This document shows positions 18,512-30,328 of a stretch of DNA of 64,000 nucleotides, in pieces. The DNA comes from Elusimicrobiota bacterium (lineage in GTDB: Bacteria > Elusimicrobiota > Elusimicrobia > Elusimicrobiales > UBA9959): assembly GCA_012517285.1 (NCBI GenBank), contig JAAYVG010000038.1:1-64000 (forward strand), given 5' to 3'. Numbering within the stretch: the first letter of the stretch is position 1; each line of letters starts with the position of its first letter. The position numbers and the translations under genes were made by a program. Below the pieces are notes generated by a model that worked only from the letters and a program-made list of their open reading frames with translations, did no database searches and had not been told where the DNA came from.

Positions 18512-19822
18512 CTAAACTCCGCTCTCCATTGATTTAAGGAAATCTTTGTTTGATTTTGTAACACCAAGCTTGTTTATAAGAAGTTCCATTGCATCAACAG
18601 GTGAGAGAGGGGCTAAAACCTTTCTCAATATCCAGACCTTGTTAAGCTCATCATCGCTTAACAGCAGCTCTTCCTTTCTTGTAGATGTTCTGTTTATATC
18701 AATAGCAGGGAATATCCTTCTGTCAGAAAGTTTTCTGTCAAGATAGATCTCAGAGTTTCCTGTCCCTTTGAACTCTTCAAATATAACATCATCCATTCTG
18801 CTACCTGTTTCAACAAGAGCAGTAGCAATTATGGTTAAAGAGCCACCCTCTTCTATATTTCTTGCTGCACCAAAAAATCTTTTTGGCCTTTGAAGTGATG
18901 TGGATTCAAGACCACCTGAGAGAACCCTTCCGCTTGATGGGGTTATGGTGTTGTAAGCTCTGGCAAGTCTTGTTATTGAGTCAAGAAGGATAACAACATC
19001 CTTTTTTAACTCAACAAGCCTCTTTGCCCTTTCAAGCACCATCTCAGCAACTTGAACATGCCTTTCTGCTGGTTCATCAAAGGTTGAAGCTATGACATCA
19101 CCCCTGACGGATCTCCTCATATCTGTGACCTCCTCAGGTCGCTCATCTATCAAGAGAACTATGAGTTCTATATCTGGATGATTTGTGGTAAGAGCATTGG
19201 CAATTTTTTGAAGTATCATTGTCTTACCAGCCTTAGGCGGTGAAACGATCAAGGCACGCTGTCCCTTTCCTATTGGAGATATCAGGTCTATAACCCTTGT
19301 TGTGAGTTCATTCTTCGCCGTTTCAAGCAAAAATCGTTTATTTGGATGAAGTGGAGTTAGGTTATCAAAAAAATACCTATTTCTAAGCTTATCGATAGGA
19401 ACTCCGTTGATTGACTCAACCTGAAGAAGTGCAAAGTATTTTTCACCCTCCTTTGGTGGCCGCATCACTCCATATATTTCATCACCCTTTCTCATACCAA
19501 ATCTTTTTATTTGTGAGGGTGATACATATATATCATCATGGCTTGTGACATAGTTATATTCTTTTGATCTTAAAAACCCATATCCTTCGTTATGTACATC
19601 AAGCACTCCTGATCCCCTTACAAGTCCACTCTCCTTAGCTTGAATCTCCATTATCTTCCCTATGATATCCTGTTTTTTCAGACCATTTAAGTCCTCTATC
19701 TTATGCTGTTCTGCTATTTTCATAAGCTCACTAACAGTCATCTTTGAAAGCGAGTTCATATCAAGCTTTGAAAGGTTATCCGCATCATCCTCATGATGGT
19801 TTTTTATGTTTCTTTCTTCCAT
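18512..19822 (-). CDS. rho: Transcription termination factor Rho
   Basis: [50 protein letters not shown]. Confidence 0.97.
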   Translation of the reverse strand: MEERNIKNHHEDDADNLSKLDMNSLSKMTVSELMKIAEQHKIEDLNGLKKQDIIGKIMEIQAKESGLVRGSGVLDVHNEGYGFLRSKEYNYVTSHDDIYVSPSQIKRFGMRKGDEIYGVMRPPKEGEKYFALLQVESINGVPIDKLRNRYFFDNLTPLHPNKRFLLETAKNELTTRVIDLISPIGKGQRALIVSPPKAGKTMILQKIANALTTNHPDIELIVLLIDERPEEVTDMRRSVRGDVIASTFDEPAERHVQVAEMVLERAKRLVELKKDVVILLDSITRLARAYNTITPSSGRVLSGGLESTSLQRPKRFFGAARNIEEGGSLTIIATALVETGSRMDDVIFEEFKGTGNSEIYLDRKLSDRRIFPAIDINRTSTRKEELLLSDDELNKVWILRKVLAPLSPVDAMELLINKLGVTKSNKDFLKSMESGV

Positions 19823-19824
19823 GT

Positions 19825-20466
19825 TTACTCCTTTTTAGGTTTTAATTTAATTAAAGCCTCATAAAGCATTTTAATATCAGATTCAAGTTCATCAATATCA
19901 CCATTATTGGCTATGACGACATCTGATCTATCTATCTTAAATGAATCTGAAAGCTGATTCAACAATCTTCTCTCAGCGTCTTTTTTAGACATCCCTCTCC
20001 GAAGCAATCTGTTAAGGATGTTTTTTCTATCAGCTGTTATGACAACACTCAAATCAACAAGCTCATCAAATCCTGTTTCAAACATAAGCGGAACTTCTAT
20101 GACTATTATGCTGTCATTTAGTTTAGAAATATCTAAAACTATAGACTCTACTACTAAGGGATGAATAACATCCTCTACAAACTGCTTTGCTTTTTTATCG
20201 TTGAATATAAGCTTGGCAAGTTTCTTACGATCTATAGCTTTTCCCTGATCAGATAGCTCAGGATACCTGCTTAAAATTCTATCACAGTTTTTTTTGTTTG
20301 TCAATACCAGTCTGGATTTTTCATCGCTTGAGAGAGTTATACATCCATAGTTGTTAAGGAACTTTAAGGCTGTGCTTTTGCCACTTCCTATTGTACCACT
20401 AAGACCTACAACAAGATTTTTTTTTGATATATTTAAAAAATTTTTTTTATATCTATTAAATCTCAT
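19825..20466 (-). CDS. coaE: Dephospho-CoA kinase
   Basis: [39 protein letters not shown] 20466 follows polA stop by 2 nt. Confidence 0.92.
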   Translation of the reverse strand: MRFNRYKKNFLNISKKNLVVGLSGTIGSGKSTALKFLNNYGCITLSSDEKSRLVLTNKKNCDRILSRYPELSDQGKAIDRKKLAKLIFNDKKAKQFVEDVIHPLVVESIVLDISKLNDSIIVIEVPLMFETGFDELVDLSVVITADRKNILNRLLRRGMSKKDAERRLLNQLSDSFKIDRSDVVIANNGDIDELESDIKMLYEALIKLKPKKE

Positions 20467-20468
20467 CT

Positions 20469-22922
20469 TTACAGTTGCGACCAACGTTGACCATATTTTA
20501 CATTAACAACAAGCGGAACTTTTAGAGTAAAACAGTTTTCCATAATATTTTTTATATCATTGATATATTTTTCAAGGCTGCTTTTTTTTATTTCAAATAT
20601 AAGCTCATCATGGATCTGAAGAATAAGCTTTATGTCATCCTCATTCTTTATTTTTTTATATATCATCACCATTGCTTTTTTTATTATATCGCTTGATCCA
20701 CTCTGAACCGGCATATTTACAGCCATCCTCTCACTTAGAAGCCTCAAACCTCTTTTCGCAGAAGCTATATCAGGTATAAATCTTCTCCTACCAGCAAAGT
20801 TTACTACATAACCATTTGATCTTGCAAATATTATGGTGTTATCAATCCATTTTTTTACACCTGAATATTTTTTAAAATAGTTGTCTATGTAAGTTTTTGC
20901 ATCCTCATATGAGATATCTGCCTCAAGAGAAAGTCCAAGAGGAGTCTGTCCGTATATTATACCAAAATTAACGATCTTGGCTATGCTCCTGAGCCTTTCA
21001 TCCACCCGGTTTTCATCAATATTAAATATGGATGCAGCAGTTTTTTTATGAATGTCTTCTCTGTTTAAAAATGCTCTTATAAGTTCTTCATCATCGCTTA
21101 GGTGAGCAAGAACTCGCAGATCTATCTGCGAATAATCAAAGGAAACAAGGAAGGAGTCATCAGGAGACTTAACACAATTTCTTATTCTCTGACCCGTTTC
21201 AGTTTTTACAGGAATGTTCTGAAGATTCGGGTTGAAGCTTGAAAGCCTTCCTGTTTGGGTTGTTGTCTGATCAAAGGTTGAGTGTATCCTTCCATCAACA
21301 ATGCTTTCTTTAAGTGTCTCAACAAAAGATAACAGCTTTGAATACTCCCTGTGTTTGAGTATAAGGCCAATAAGCTCAGGGCTGTATGGCTTAAGAATTT
21401 TTAAGACATCCTCGCTTGTTGAATATCCGCCTGACTTTGTCCTGTAAATATTTTGATATTTATCATCAAGTTTTAGATTTAGTTTTTTAAATAAAAAATC
21501 TGACACCTGTTTAGGAGAATTAAGATTTATATCATATCCTGATTTTTTTACAAAATCATTTTTAGCATTTTCAATCTCATTTTTAAACTCAGAATATAAA
21601 CTTTCTATTTCAGTTAAATCAAATCTAACTCCATTTTTTTCCATAGAGTATAAAACCTTTGAAAGCTCAATTTCATTTGAGTAAAGTTCTTTTATACCAT
21701 ATTCTTCTATCTTTGAATACAGATCCTCTGCTATCTCTTTAAAGTAGACTGTTTTTATATCCTGAGTTAAAAAATATTTTTCCTGAATAATCCTTGTTAT
21801 ATCAGGCTTTCTAAAACCACCATTCACCAGATGATACATTATATATATATCATCACAGTTTGATATATCACCATCATAATCAGCAATATGAAGTATATTT
21901 TTAAGATTATAAAAGTATTTTGAGATATTCCTTTCAAACAGTTTCAGGAGCAAATCTTTGCTTGTATCAGTGTAGAAATCATCATATGATATTGTATCTT
22001 CATCTACAGCAAAATACTTTAAATCAAGTCTGGCGAAATCCTCAGACAAAAGTTTTTTCAATTCTTTTTTATCCATCACAGCACTCTTATCAATAAAACT
22101 AATTGCTTCTCTAAACTCATATCTTTTTGCAAGCTCAATCAAGCCTTTATCATCAAATCTATCAACCCTGAAATCAAATATATTAAAATTTAAAGGGACA
22201 TTTTCATCAAGTCTTAAAAGCCTTTTGGCATTATTGATATCATCAATAGAATCTTTTATTTTTTTGAATTCCTTTGACTCATCAGATTCAAGAGCCTTTG
22301 AAACTATAGAATCGATATCGCCGTATTCATTTATCAATCTCGCAGCAGTTTTAGGACCAACACCGCTCACTCCCTTAATGTTATCAGAGCTATCACCAAC
22401 CATAACAAGATAGCTAAAAAGCTTATCAGGTGGAAAACCATATTTTTTAACAATATATTCAGGACCAAAATATTTATCAGACTTTCCATCCCAAATACAA
22501 ATCCTATCGTTTATGATCTGCATAAGGTCTTTATCAGCACCAACGATAACAGCCTCAAAGCCTTCATCAACAGCCCTCTTTGCAATGGTCGCTATTATAT
22601 CATCAGCCTCAAAGCCTTCCTTGGAAATACTTTTTATACCCAATAGCTCAAGTACATTCCTTGACTTTTCTATCTGCTTTAACAGCGATTCGTCCATCTT
22701 TTTTCTGTTGGCTTTATAAGCCTCGCTTATATCCCTTCTAAAGCTTTTGCCGCTATCGTAGCAGGCAACTATATAATTGCCTCTCTCCTTTATCCTGAAT
22801 ACAAGCCTTATAAAACCATACAATGCTCCAACTTCCTCACCGGATGAGGTTAGAAGCTTGGGTAAAGCATAATAATTTTTGAAAAGAAAAGCATAGCTAT
22901 CAATTATAAAGATTTTTTCCAT
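20469..22922 (-). CDS. polA: DNA polymerase I (5' nuclease plus polymerase; central exonuclease domain appears degenerate)
   Basis: SFDYSQIDLRVLAHLS; RSIAKIVNFGIIYGQTPLGLS; LQIHDELIFE. Confidence 0.97.
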   Translation of the reverse strand: MEKIFIIDSYAFLFKNYYALPKLLTSSGEEVGALYGFIRLVFRIKERGNYIVACYDSGKSFRRDISEAYKANRKKMDESLLKQIEKSRNVLELLGIKSISKEGFEADDIIATIAKRAVDEGFEAVIVGADKDLMQIINDRICIWDGKSDKYFGPEYIVKKYGFPPDKLFSYLVMVGDSSDNIKGVSGVGPKTAARLINEYGDIDSIVSKALESDESKEFKKIKDSIDDINNAKRLLRLDENVPLNFNIFDFRVDRFDDKGLIELAKRYEFREAISFIDKSAVMDKKELKKLLSEDFARLDLKYFAVDEDTISYDDFYTDTSKDLLLKLFERNISKYFYNLKNILHIADYDGDISNCDDIYIMYHLVNGGFRKPDITRIIQEKYFLTQDIKTVYFKEIAEDLYSKIEEYGIKELYSNEIELSKVLYSMEKNGVRFDLTEIESLYSEFKNEIENAKNDFVKKSGYDINLNSPKQVSDFLFKKLNLKLDDKYQNIYRTKSGGYSTSEDVLKILKPYSPELIGLILKHREYSKLLSFVETLKESIVDGRIHSTFDQTTTQTGRLSSFNPNLQNIPVKTETGQRIRNCVKSPDDSFLVSFDYSQIDLRVLAHLSDDEELIRAFLNREDIHKKTAASIFNIDENRVDERLRSIAKIVNFGIIYGQTPLGLSLEADISYEDAKTYIDNYFKKYSGVKKWIDNTIIFARSNGYVVNFAGRRRFIPDIASAKRGLRLLSERMAVNMPVQSGSSDIIKKAMVMIYKKIKNEDDIKLILQIHDELIFEIKKSSLEKYINDIKNIMENCFTLKVPLVVNVKYGQRWSQL

Positions 22923-22989
22923 ATAAAACTAATAAGGTTTTAAAACACTTTATTGGATTAGAACTATACCCCTTAAAAACTGCAAAGGC

Positions 22990-23307
22990 TCAGATTAACT
23001 CATCAATCACTTTTTTTATCTCTTCCTTTGGAAGCACTCCGACAAGTTCCTTAACAACCTTTCCACCCTTGAAGAAAATAAGTGTTGGTATAGCAGAGAT
23101 CTGATAGTTACCAGCAGTCTGCGGGTTTTCATCTGTGTTTAATTTTACAACCTTAATCTTTCCCTCATACTCCTTAGATATCTCATCTATAACAGGAGCA
23201 AGCATCCTGCATGGACCACACCATGGTGCCCAGAAATCCACAAGCACAGGTGTGACAGAATTCAAGACCTCTTTTTCAAACTCTGAATCATTTATATTTA
23301 ATGCCAT
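22990..23307 (-). CDS. trxA: Thioredoxin
   Basis: [33 protein letters not shown]. Confidence 0.97.
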   Translation of the reverse strand: MALNINDSEFEKEVLNSVTPVLVDFWAPWCGPCRMLAPVIDEISKEYEGKIKVVKLNTDENPQTAGNYQISAIPTLIFFKGGKVVKELVGVLPKEEIKKVIDELI

Positions 23308-23346
23308 AAGATCTCCTTTTTAAAAAATCAATACTATAATATTTTA

Positions 23347-24147
23347 CTAAATTAAAACAGTTTCTCTCATATGCCGAGGTCTAATTTTATAGCTGACGCA
23401 GAGTATCTCTGATACAATAGATACAGCTATTTCATTGGGAGTTTTACCACCAAGGCTGAGGCCAACAGGCGAATAAACCCTTTTATCCCTTTGGGGATAT
23501 AATCCTTCCTTATCAAGCCTTTTAAAGATCTCTTTGACCTTGCTCTTGCTTCCTATCATACCTATATAGCATGCCTTCGTATTCAATGACTCTCTCAAAC
23601 ATTTTTCATCATATATATGCCCTCTTGTAACTATGACAATATATGTGTTTTCATCAACAGGATATTTTTTTAACGCTTTGTGTGGAAGATCATTTATTAT
23701 ATCAGCAGCGTTTAAAAAATTATCTCTGTTTGCAAATTCGTTTCTATCATCTGCTACTGAGTATGGGATTTGAAGGAAATCAAGAAGCTTTGAAAGGCTC
23801 AAAGCTACATGTCCAGCTCCTAATATAAGAACTCTGACAGGCCATGTATAAACCTCTATCAAGACCTCAACCTTGCCCATACAAAGAGCATCTATTCCTG
23901 ACGGGGTTAGATCAAATACAAGCTTTTTATTTTCATTCTTTTTTATACAATCAACCGCATCTTTTATAACAAGATGCTCTAACTCGCCACCGCCAATTGT
24001 CCCATATATTGTTTTATCAGGATAAACAATCATCTTTGAACCAATATCACGCGGGGTTGAACCCTCAGAAGAAACTATACTTACTACTGCAAGATTCTTT
24101 TTATTGTTTATATCATCATTTAATCTTGATATTATATCGGTATTCAT
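23347..24147 (-). CDS. XdhC/CoxI family protein
   Basis: SSEGSTPRDIGSKMIVYPDKTIYGTIGGGELE; VLILGAGHVALSLSKL; YIGMIGSKSKV. Confidence 0.92.
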   Translation of the reverse strand: MNTDIISRLNDDINNKKNLAVVSIVSSEGSTPRDIGSKMIVYPDKTIYGTIGGGELEHLVIKDAVDCIKKNENKKLVFDLTPSGIDALCMGKVEVLIEVYTWPVRVLILGAGHVALSLSKLLDFLQIPYSVADDRNEFANRDNFLNAADIINDLPHKALKKYPVDENTYIVIVTRGHIYDEKCLRESLNTKACYIGMIGSKSKVKEIFKRLDKEGLYPQRDKRVYSPVGLSLGGKTPNEIAVSIVSEILCVSYKIRPRHMRETVLI

Positions 24148-24150
24148 ATT

Positions 24151-25350
24151 CTAACCTGCTTTTGATGCAATCTCTCCCATCTCAAACATCGGTATAAACA
24201 TTGCTATAACAATAAAACCTATAACAGCTCCCATAAACACCATAACAATAGGTTCTATCATTGAGGTAAGACCCTTAACAGCAGCATCAACCTCTTGGTC
24301 ATAGAAATCAGCAATCTTTGAAAGCATATTGTCAAGGCTTCCTGTTTCTTCACCAACAGATATCATCTGAACAACCATTGATGGAAATACATCTGACTTC
24401 CTAAGTGGATCGGATATCTTTCCTCCCTCCCTTATTGATTTCATGCTGTCAAGCAGAACCTCTTCTATGATTTTGTTTCCACTTGTTTTTGCAACAGTTT
24501 CAAGCCCCTGAAGTATTGGAACACCTGATTTAACAAGTGTCCCAAGCGTCCTTGAAAACCTCGCTATGGCAACCTTTTTTAATATCATACCAAAAACAGG
24601 TAGTTTTAAAAGTATGTAATCAAACTTTCTTCTACCATCATCTGTGCTTATATATTTTTTTAGGCCGTATCCAGCACCACCAGCAACAATTATTATATAT
24701 ATTATATTTGCTTTTAAAAAGTCAGAAATACCTATAACTATTCGAGTTATCAAAGGCAGCTCTGCTCCAAAACCCATAAATATGTTCTTAAATATTGGTA
24801 TGACAAATATCACAAGAAAGATGGTAAGAACAATTGCTATGCTTCCAACAATCATTGGATACATAAGAGCACTTTTAACCTTATCCCTAAGAGCTGAAGA
24901 AGATTCAAGGTATGTGGCAAGCCTGTCAAGTATAGTATCAAGGATTCCACCTACTTCACCAGCCCTTATCATTGAGACATAAAGCTCATCAAAAGCTTTG
25001 GGGTGCTTTGCCATAGCATCAGATATTGAAAGCCCTCCCTCTATATCCTGCCTGATACGCTCTATTACCTGTTTGAAATTTTTTGTTTCAGCCTGAGACT
25101 CCAGTATCCCGAGGCTCTGAACTATTGGAACACCGCTTGAAACAAGAGTTGAAAGCTGCCTTGAAAAGATGACTATCTCCTTTGCTTTAACCTTCCCCTC
25201 TTTTGATTTTTTCTTCTTTGATTGAGAAATACTTACAACTGATAATTTTAAAGATTTGATCTTGTTTATTGCTTCCCGCTGATCAGAAGCCTCCACCTCA
25301 CCATCAACCAGTTTGCCCTTCTGATCCTTTGCTTTATAGCTGAATACCAT
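24151..25350 (-). CDS. pilC: Type IV pilus inner membrane protein PilC / GspF family
   Basis: FSRQLSTLVSSGVPIVQSL repeated architecture; SVGEETGSLDNMLSKIADFYDQEVD. Confidence 0.95.
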   Translation of the reverse strand: MVFSYKAKDQKGKLVDGEVEASDQREAINKIKSLKLSVVSISQSKKKKSKEGKVKAKEIVIFSRQLSTLVSSGVPIVQSLGILESQAETKNFKQVIERIRQDIEGGLSISDAMAKHPKAFDELYVSMIRAGEVGGILDTILDRLATYLESSSALRDKVKSALMYPMIVGSIAIVLTIFLVIFVIPIFKNIFMGFGAELPLITRIVIGISDFLKANIIYIIIVAGGAGYGLKKYISTDDGRRKFDYILLKLPVFGMILKKVAIARFSRTLGTLVKSGVPILQGLETVAKTSGNKIIEEVLLDSMKSIREGGKISDPLRKSDVFPSMVVQMISVGEETGSLDNMLSKIADFYDQEVDAAVKGLTSMIEPIVMVFMGAVIGFIVIAMFIPMFEMGEIASKAG

Positions 25351-25355
25351 TTATA

Positions 25356-26432
25356 TTAATTGCTTCCAAGAACAGATTTTTGCAGTAGTTTCTTAAGATC
25401 CTCAGGGTCAGGAGATCTGTTTATCGCCTCCTGATAGGTTATCTTCTGCTTCTTATAAAGTTCAACAAGCGACTGGTTCATAGTAACCATACCAAACTTG
25501 CCACCTGTTTGAATTATCGTATTTATCTGTTCAATTTTTCTTTCCCTTATCAAATTTCTCACAGCCGAGTTAGCTATCAAGACCTCACTTGCAAGAACCC
25601 TTCCCTTACCATTTGATGCGGATACAAGCTGCTGAGCAAAGACTGACTGCAAAACAAATGATAGCTGAACCCTTATCTGCTCCTGCTGATGTGGAGGAAA
25701 TACATCTATTATTCTGTTTATGGTCTGAGCAGCATCTGATGTGTGAAGTGTAGCAAAAACAAGGTGACCTGTCTCTGCAATATTTAATGCTGCACTTATG
25801 GTTTCAAGGTCTCTCAACTCTCCTATGAGTATGACATTGGGATCCTGTCTCAAAACATGTCTTAGGGCCTGAGCAAAGCTCTCTGTATCGGCACCAACCT
25901 CTCTTTGATTGACTATGCTTTTTTTGTGAGTGTGAACGTATTCTATAGGGTCCTCAACAGTCATTATATGGTAATTTGTGTTCTCATTAAGATAATCAAT
26001 CATTGAAGCAAGTGTTGTGGACTTACCAGAACCAGTTGGACCTGTAACAAGCACAAGCCCTTTCTGCAACTTCATTATATCATAGGTAACTGCTGGAAGT
26101 CCAAGCTCATCAAAGGTCATAAACTTATTAGGTATTGATCTTATTGCTGCACCTATTATGCCTCGCTGTCTGTAAACATTCATCCTGAGTCTTCCAAGCC
26201 CTTTTATACCAAATGCAAAATCCAGTTCATTGCTTGCCTCAAACTTCTGCCTCTGAGAATCAGTCATAAGTGAAAATATAAGGGTCTGACACATCTCAGG
26301 AGTTAGTTTTTCATAAGGAGTGGCAATCAGATCTCCATCTATTCTTAGCATTGGAGCGGCACCTGCAGTAAGATGCAGATCGCTTGCCTTTTTTTCATGC
26401 ATCAATATAAACAAATCACTCATCGTTACCAT
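25356..26432 (-). CDS. pilT: Type IV pilus retraction ATPase PilT
   Basis: ASDLHLTAGAAPMLRIDG; LVTGPTGSGKSTTLASMIDYLN; LIGELRDLETISAALNIAETGHLVFATLHT. Confidence 0.96.
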   Translation of the reverse strand: MVTMSDLFILMHEKKASDLHLTAGAAPMLRIDGDLIATPYEKLTPEMCQTLIFSLMTDSQRQKFEASNELDFAFGIKGLGRLRMNVYRQRGIIGAAIRSIPNKFMTFDELGLPAVTYDIMKLQKGLVLVTGPTGSGKSTTLASMIDYLNENTNYHIMTVEDPIEYVHTHKKSIVNQREVGADTESFAQALRHVLRQDPNVILIGELRDLETISAALNIAETGHLVFATLHTSDAAQTINRIIDVFPPHQQEQIRVQLSFVLQSVFAQQLVSASNGKGRVLASEVLIANSAVRNLIRERKIEQINTIIQTGGKFGMVTMNQSLVELYKKQKITYQEAINRSPDPEDLKKLLQKSVLGSN

Positions 26433-26507
26433 AAATTCCTCTTTTTAATAGTTATTAATATATACCAAAAAACTTATATCAATTAAATAATATCAATTTA
26501 TTAAGAT

Positions 26508-28280
26508 CTAATCAACATCACTGCCTGTTACCCTTATTATTTCCTCAACAGTTGTAAGCCCCATAAGCATTTTTCTTATAGCTGATTCTCTCAGAGTAAC
26601 CATCCCATTTTTTTTAGCAATATCCTTTATCTGATTGGCATCAGCCTTATCTATTATCAGTTTTCTTATCGGATCTGTAACCTCAAGTATTTCATGAATC
26701 CCTACTCTCCCCTTATAACCGGTGCCCGTACATCTATCACAACCCTTTCCCTTATATAGGATTAGCTTGCCATTCTGTAAATTTTGATCAATAAGACTTT
26801 TTGGGGCACCCAGCCCTGTTATAAGCTCAGGCTGAACCTCATATGCTTCCCTGCAAGCCGTGCAGACAGTTCTCACAAGACGCTGTGCAACGATCATAAG
26901 CAGTGTAGATGATGTAAGGAATGGTTCAATGCCCATCATCCCTATTCTTGTTATTGATCCCGCAGCATCGTTTGTGTGAAGCGTAGAAAAGACAAGGTGG
27001 CCAGTCATAGCAGCAGTTATAGCTGTTGACATAGTTTCAAAATCTCTTATCTCACCAACCATTATTATATCTGGATCCTGCCTCAAAAACGATCTCAAAC
27101 CACTTGCAAATGTTAAACCAACATCAGTATTAACGCTCACCTGATTTATCCCATCAAGATTATACTCAACAGGATCCTCTATGGTTGATATATTGACATC
27201 AGGAGCATTCAAAGTTGCAAGGGCAGAGTAAAGCGTTGTTGATTTACCAGAACCGGTAGGACCGGTTATAAGATTTATACCGTGAGGTGCCTTTATACAC
27301 TTTGAAAATATTGCTAAATTTTCTGGCTCAAAGCCTAGGTCATCAAGCCTCAGCTTTAAACCTGATGAGTCAAGTATCCTCATAACAATCTTCTCACCAA
27401 AGACACATGGCAGCACAGATACCCTTAGATCTATCTCTTTATCCATAAGCCTTATTTTTATTCTTCCATCCTGAGGAATTCTTCTCTCAGATATATCAAG
27501 TGTTGCCATTATCTTGAGCCTTGATACGATAGCATTATGAAATTTCTTTGGTATCGGTGGTTGAGGATGGAGAACGCCATCTATTCTGAACCTGACCTTA
27601 GTTTCCTTATATGATGGCTCTATATGGATATCAGAGGCATGAGCCTTTATAGCTGATGATATTATGATATTGACCATCTTGATTATCGGGGCTGCCTCGT
27701 TTTTGTTTTCAAGTGATATTATATCATCCTTTTCATCATCCTTCTTTTCAATGAGAGATAGCTCTTCATCGCTTTCATCAGATTGAGTCTTTTTTAATAT
27801 TTCATCAAGGGCCTGCTGTGAAGATTTATTTCCGTAATATTTTTCTATCGCAGATGAGATATCATCCTCAAGTGAAAAAATAGGCTCTATGTTAAAACCT
27901 GTCATAAGCTTGAGTTCATCAAGAACAACAATATTTAGTGGATCAATCATAGCCACGCTTAAAAGGTTCTGATCCTTTTTTATCGCTATAAGATTATACC
28001 TTCTTGCTATGCTTTCAGGAATTAACGAAACAATATCAGGACTGAGATCAAGATTTGATAACTCAATAAATTTTATGGCAAACTGCTTGCTTAAAAATTC
28101 AAGAAGCTGTTTCTCTGTTATAAATCCTTTTTCTATCAGTATCTGCCCAAGCTTGAGTCCACTTTTCTTCTGATCTTCAAGGGCCTCATTAAGCTGCTCA
28201 CGAGTTATAAAAGAATTTAAAACAAGCATTTCCCCAAGTCTTTTTGATATGTTTATTTTAAAATTTGCCATTAATACCAT
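26508..28280 (-). CDS. pilB: Type IV pilus assembly ATPase PilB / GspE family
   Basis: N-terminal GspE_N-like domain; ITGPTGSGKSTTLYSALATLN; CTACREAYEVQ...CDRCTGTGYKGRVGIHEIL. Confidence 0.95.
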   Translation of the reverse strand: MVLMANFKINISKRLGEMLVLNSFITREQLNEALEDQKKSGLKLGQILIEKGFITEKQLLEFLSKQFAIKFIELSNLDLSPDIVSLIPESIARRYNLIAIKKDQNLLSVAMIDPLNIVVLDELKLMTGFNIEPIFSLEDDISSAIEKYYGNKSSQQALDEILKKTQSDESDEELSLIEKKDDEKDDIISLENKNEAAPIIKMVNIIISSAIKAHASDIHIEPSYKETKVRFRIDGVLHPQPPIPKKFHNAIVSRLKIMATLDISERRIPQDGRIKIRLMDKEIDLRVSVLPCVFGEKIVMRILDSSGLKLRLDDLGFEPENLAIFSKCIKAPHGINLITGPTGSGKSTTLYSALATLNAPDVNISTIEDPVEYNLDGINQVSVNTDVGLTFASGLRSFLRQDPDIIMVGEIRDFETMSTAITAAMTGHLVFSTLHTNDAAGSITRIGMMGIEPFLTSSTLLMIVAQRLVRTVCTACREAYEVQPELITGLGAPKSLIDQNLQNGKLILYKGKGCDRCTGTGYKGRVGIHEILEVTDPIRKLIIDKADANQIKDIAKKNGMVTLRESAIRKMLMGLTTVEEIIRVTGSDVD

Positions 28281-28301
28281 TATACATAAAGATTAATATA
28301 T

Positions 28302-30251
28302 CTAAAACATCTCATCATCCTTATCCATATTCTCAGCTATTTTTTTATTTTTTTTGCTAATAACCTTTTTTGTTGTGACACTCCCAGAAAGCAGTTCTAT
28401 TGCATTATTATTTATACCCCTAATAATTTTATTTTTTTTGACATCGACCTCAAAGAGGTAAACTATTGGTTCACTTTTATACCTTAAAACCCTGTACTGC
28501 ACAACAAATAGATCCCCACTGAGATATGTTGCATTCCACTCCTCCCTGACCTGATTGCTCGCTGAAAAAGTATTTGAGAACCAATTGCCAATACTTCCCT
28601 TTCCACTGCCAAGTTGGTAATTTTTTACAACATCTATCGCTTTTTTAACATCATCATTTATTTTTGCTATGTCTATATCTGATGAAACTGTAGATTGCTT
28701 CTTTGCAGCATCACCTTTACTATCTGCAACAGCTTCTTCCTTTGGAAACTTTGGAGTGGCATAGGATTGATTTGATTTTGAATCCGATCTAAGTATATAC
28801 ATTATTGACACAGCAAAAAGAGCAACGAATAGAATAGCAGCTAAGACTTCAATAACAACCTTAAACTTACCACTGCTTTTTTTCTTTTTCATCCCCTGAG
28901 AAAGATCTATTTTATTATCTGGAGGCTTGATCTCTTTATCAGACGCGTTAACTGTATTTACTGATGGCTCAGTAGGAACTGTTTTATCATTTTTATTTTT
29001 AACTGAGTTTTCTAAAGCAATATCAGGGGTGGCTGTATCCATTGTTGAATCAGATGAATTTTCTTTATCACCTGCATTAACAACAGCTACAGGTTTAACA
29101 AATCTTTTTGGAGGTGTGAGTCTTAAATTCTGTGAAAGCAATGGGTCAACATCCTTTTTTTCTTCTTGTGGCTCATCATTTTTTTTGTTTTCATAGTTTA
29201 ACTCCTCAATATTCTTTGATTCAACCACATCCATATTGGTTTTAACAGGCTCAAGTTTTATATCAGCAAACTGAAAACCAGTTTTATCCTCAGTTGCTTC
29301 CTCTTTAAAGGAATCCAGCTTCAACTCATCAATATCAACATCAGCAGCGACAGCACTATCATCGGAGCTGTCTAAATTCATATCAACCCTTGAAAGATCT
29401 CTGACAGGCCCAGAGAATGTATCAAACTCCTCTTCCCTTTCAGGCTTTCCCTCATCTTTAACATTTGTCTCAAAAACATTTTCTTTTATAATGGTTTCAT
29501 GATTATTATTTTCATCAACACCACCAGCTATAACACCATCTGTCCTATCATTTTTTGTGGTTTCTTTATCCGATTCATAAATACTTTGAACAGATGTATT
29601 TTCATCATAACTGTTAGCCTCAACTTCGGAAATTTTTCCAAAATCAGTTTCCTTGTTTAAAAGAATCTCATCTTTCTTCTCAATAGTCTTTATATCATTT
29701 TCTTTTATAACAGGTTTTTCATCCGTTTTTTTTGATTCAGCTAAATCGGTTTGTTCAGCATCTTTTTTTACATCTCTAATCCCTTCTGATAATATTTTTA
29801 TCTCACTATCCTTTTCAAAAAGCTTGTTTTCATATCTCTGTATAAGATTTGTGGCTCTATCAAGATTTTTTTCTATGATATCAATCCTTGATTCAAGATA
29901 TGAGATCTTGTCCTTATAAAGCTGTATTTCTCTTTCTTTGATCTCAATATTTTCCTTTAAGACCTCCTTTTCTCCTATAACCTCATCCAAATTGTCTCTA
30001 TTCCTATTTTCTTCAATTGAGCTTACAGAATTTATGATCTCATCGATATTGATTTCATCCACTATAACATTTCTATTAAAATATTTTTCAAACTCTGGAA
30101 GTTCTTTTACAAAATACCAATTTGATGGCTTAACCCCATCCATCTCATAGGGGCACACCAACAGATCCTCATCAAAATAACTTCTATTAATGATTTCTTT
30201 TATATTTAATGGCCCGAGAACGTTATCGTTTACAAATATCCAGTATCTCAT
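28302..30251 (-). CDS. GYF_2-like domain protein, acidic low-complexity region, single TM, C-terminal domain
   Basis: MRYWIFVNDNVLGPLNIKEIINRSYFDEDLLVCPYEMD N-terminus; paralogous to 32309-34435. Confidence 0.7.
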   Translation of the reverse strand: MRYWIFVNDNVLGPLNIKEIINRSYFDEDLLVCPYEMDGVKPSNWYFVKELPEFEKYFNRNVIVDEINIDEIINSVSSIEENRNRDNLDEVIGEKEVLKENIEIKEREIQLYKDKISYLESRIDIIEKNLDRATNLIQRYENKLFEKDSEIKILSEGIRDVKKDAEQTDLAESKKTDEKPVIKENDIKTIEKKDEILLNKETDFGKISEVEANSYDENTSVQSIYESDKETTKNDRTDGVIAGGVDENNNHETIIKENVFETNVKDEGKPEREEEFDTFSGPVRDLSRVDMNLDSSDDSAVAADVDIDELKLDSFKEEATEDKTGFQFADIKLEPVKTNMDVVESKNIEELNYENKKNDEPQEEKKDVDPLLSQNLRLTPPKRFVKPVAVVNAGDKENSSDSTMDTATPDIALENSVKNKNDKTVPTEPSVNTVNASDKEIKPPDNKIDLSQGMKKKKSSGKFKVVIEVLAAILFVALFAVSIMYILRSDSKSNQSYATPKFPKEEAVADSKGDAAKKQSTVSSDIDIAKINDDVKKAIDVVKNYQLGSGKGSIGNWFSNTFSASNQVREEWNATYLSGDLFVVQYRVLRYKSEPIVYLFEVDVKKNKIIRGINNNAIELLSGSVTTKKVISKKNKKIAENMDKDDEMF

Positions 30252-30328
30252 AAATAAATCTTAGTAATAAAAAAACACAAAAATATGAAATTTTTATTAC
30301 AAATATAACAAATCAAAGATGATAGATT

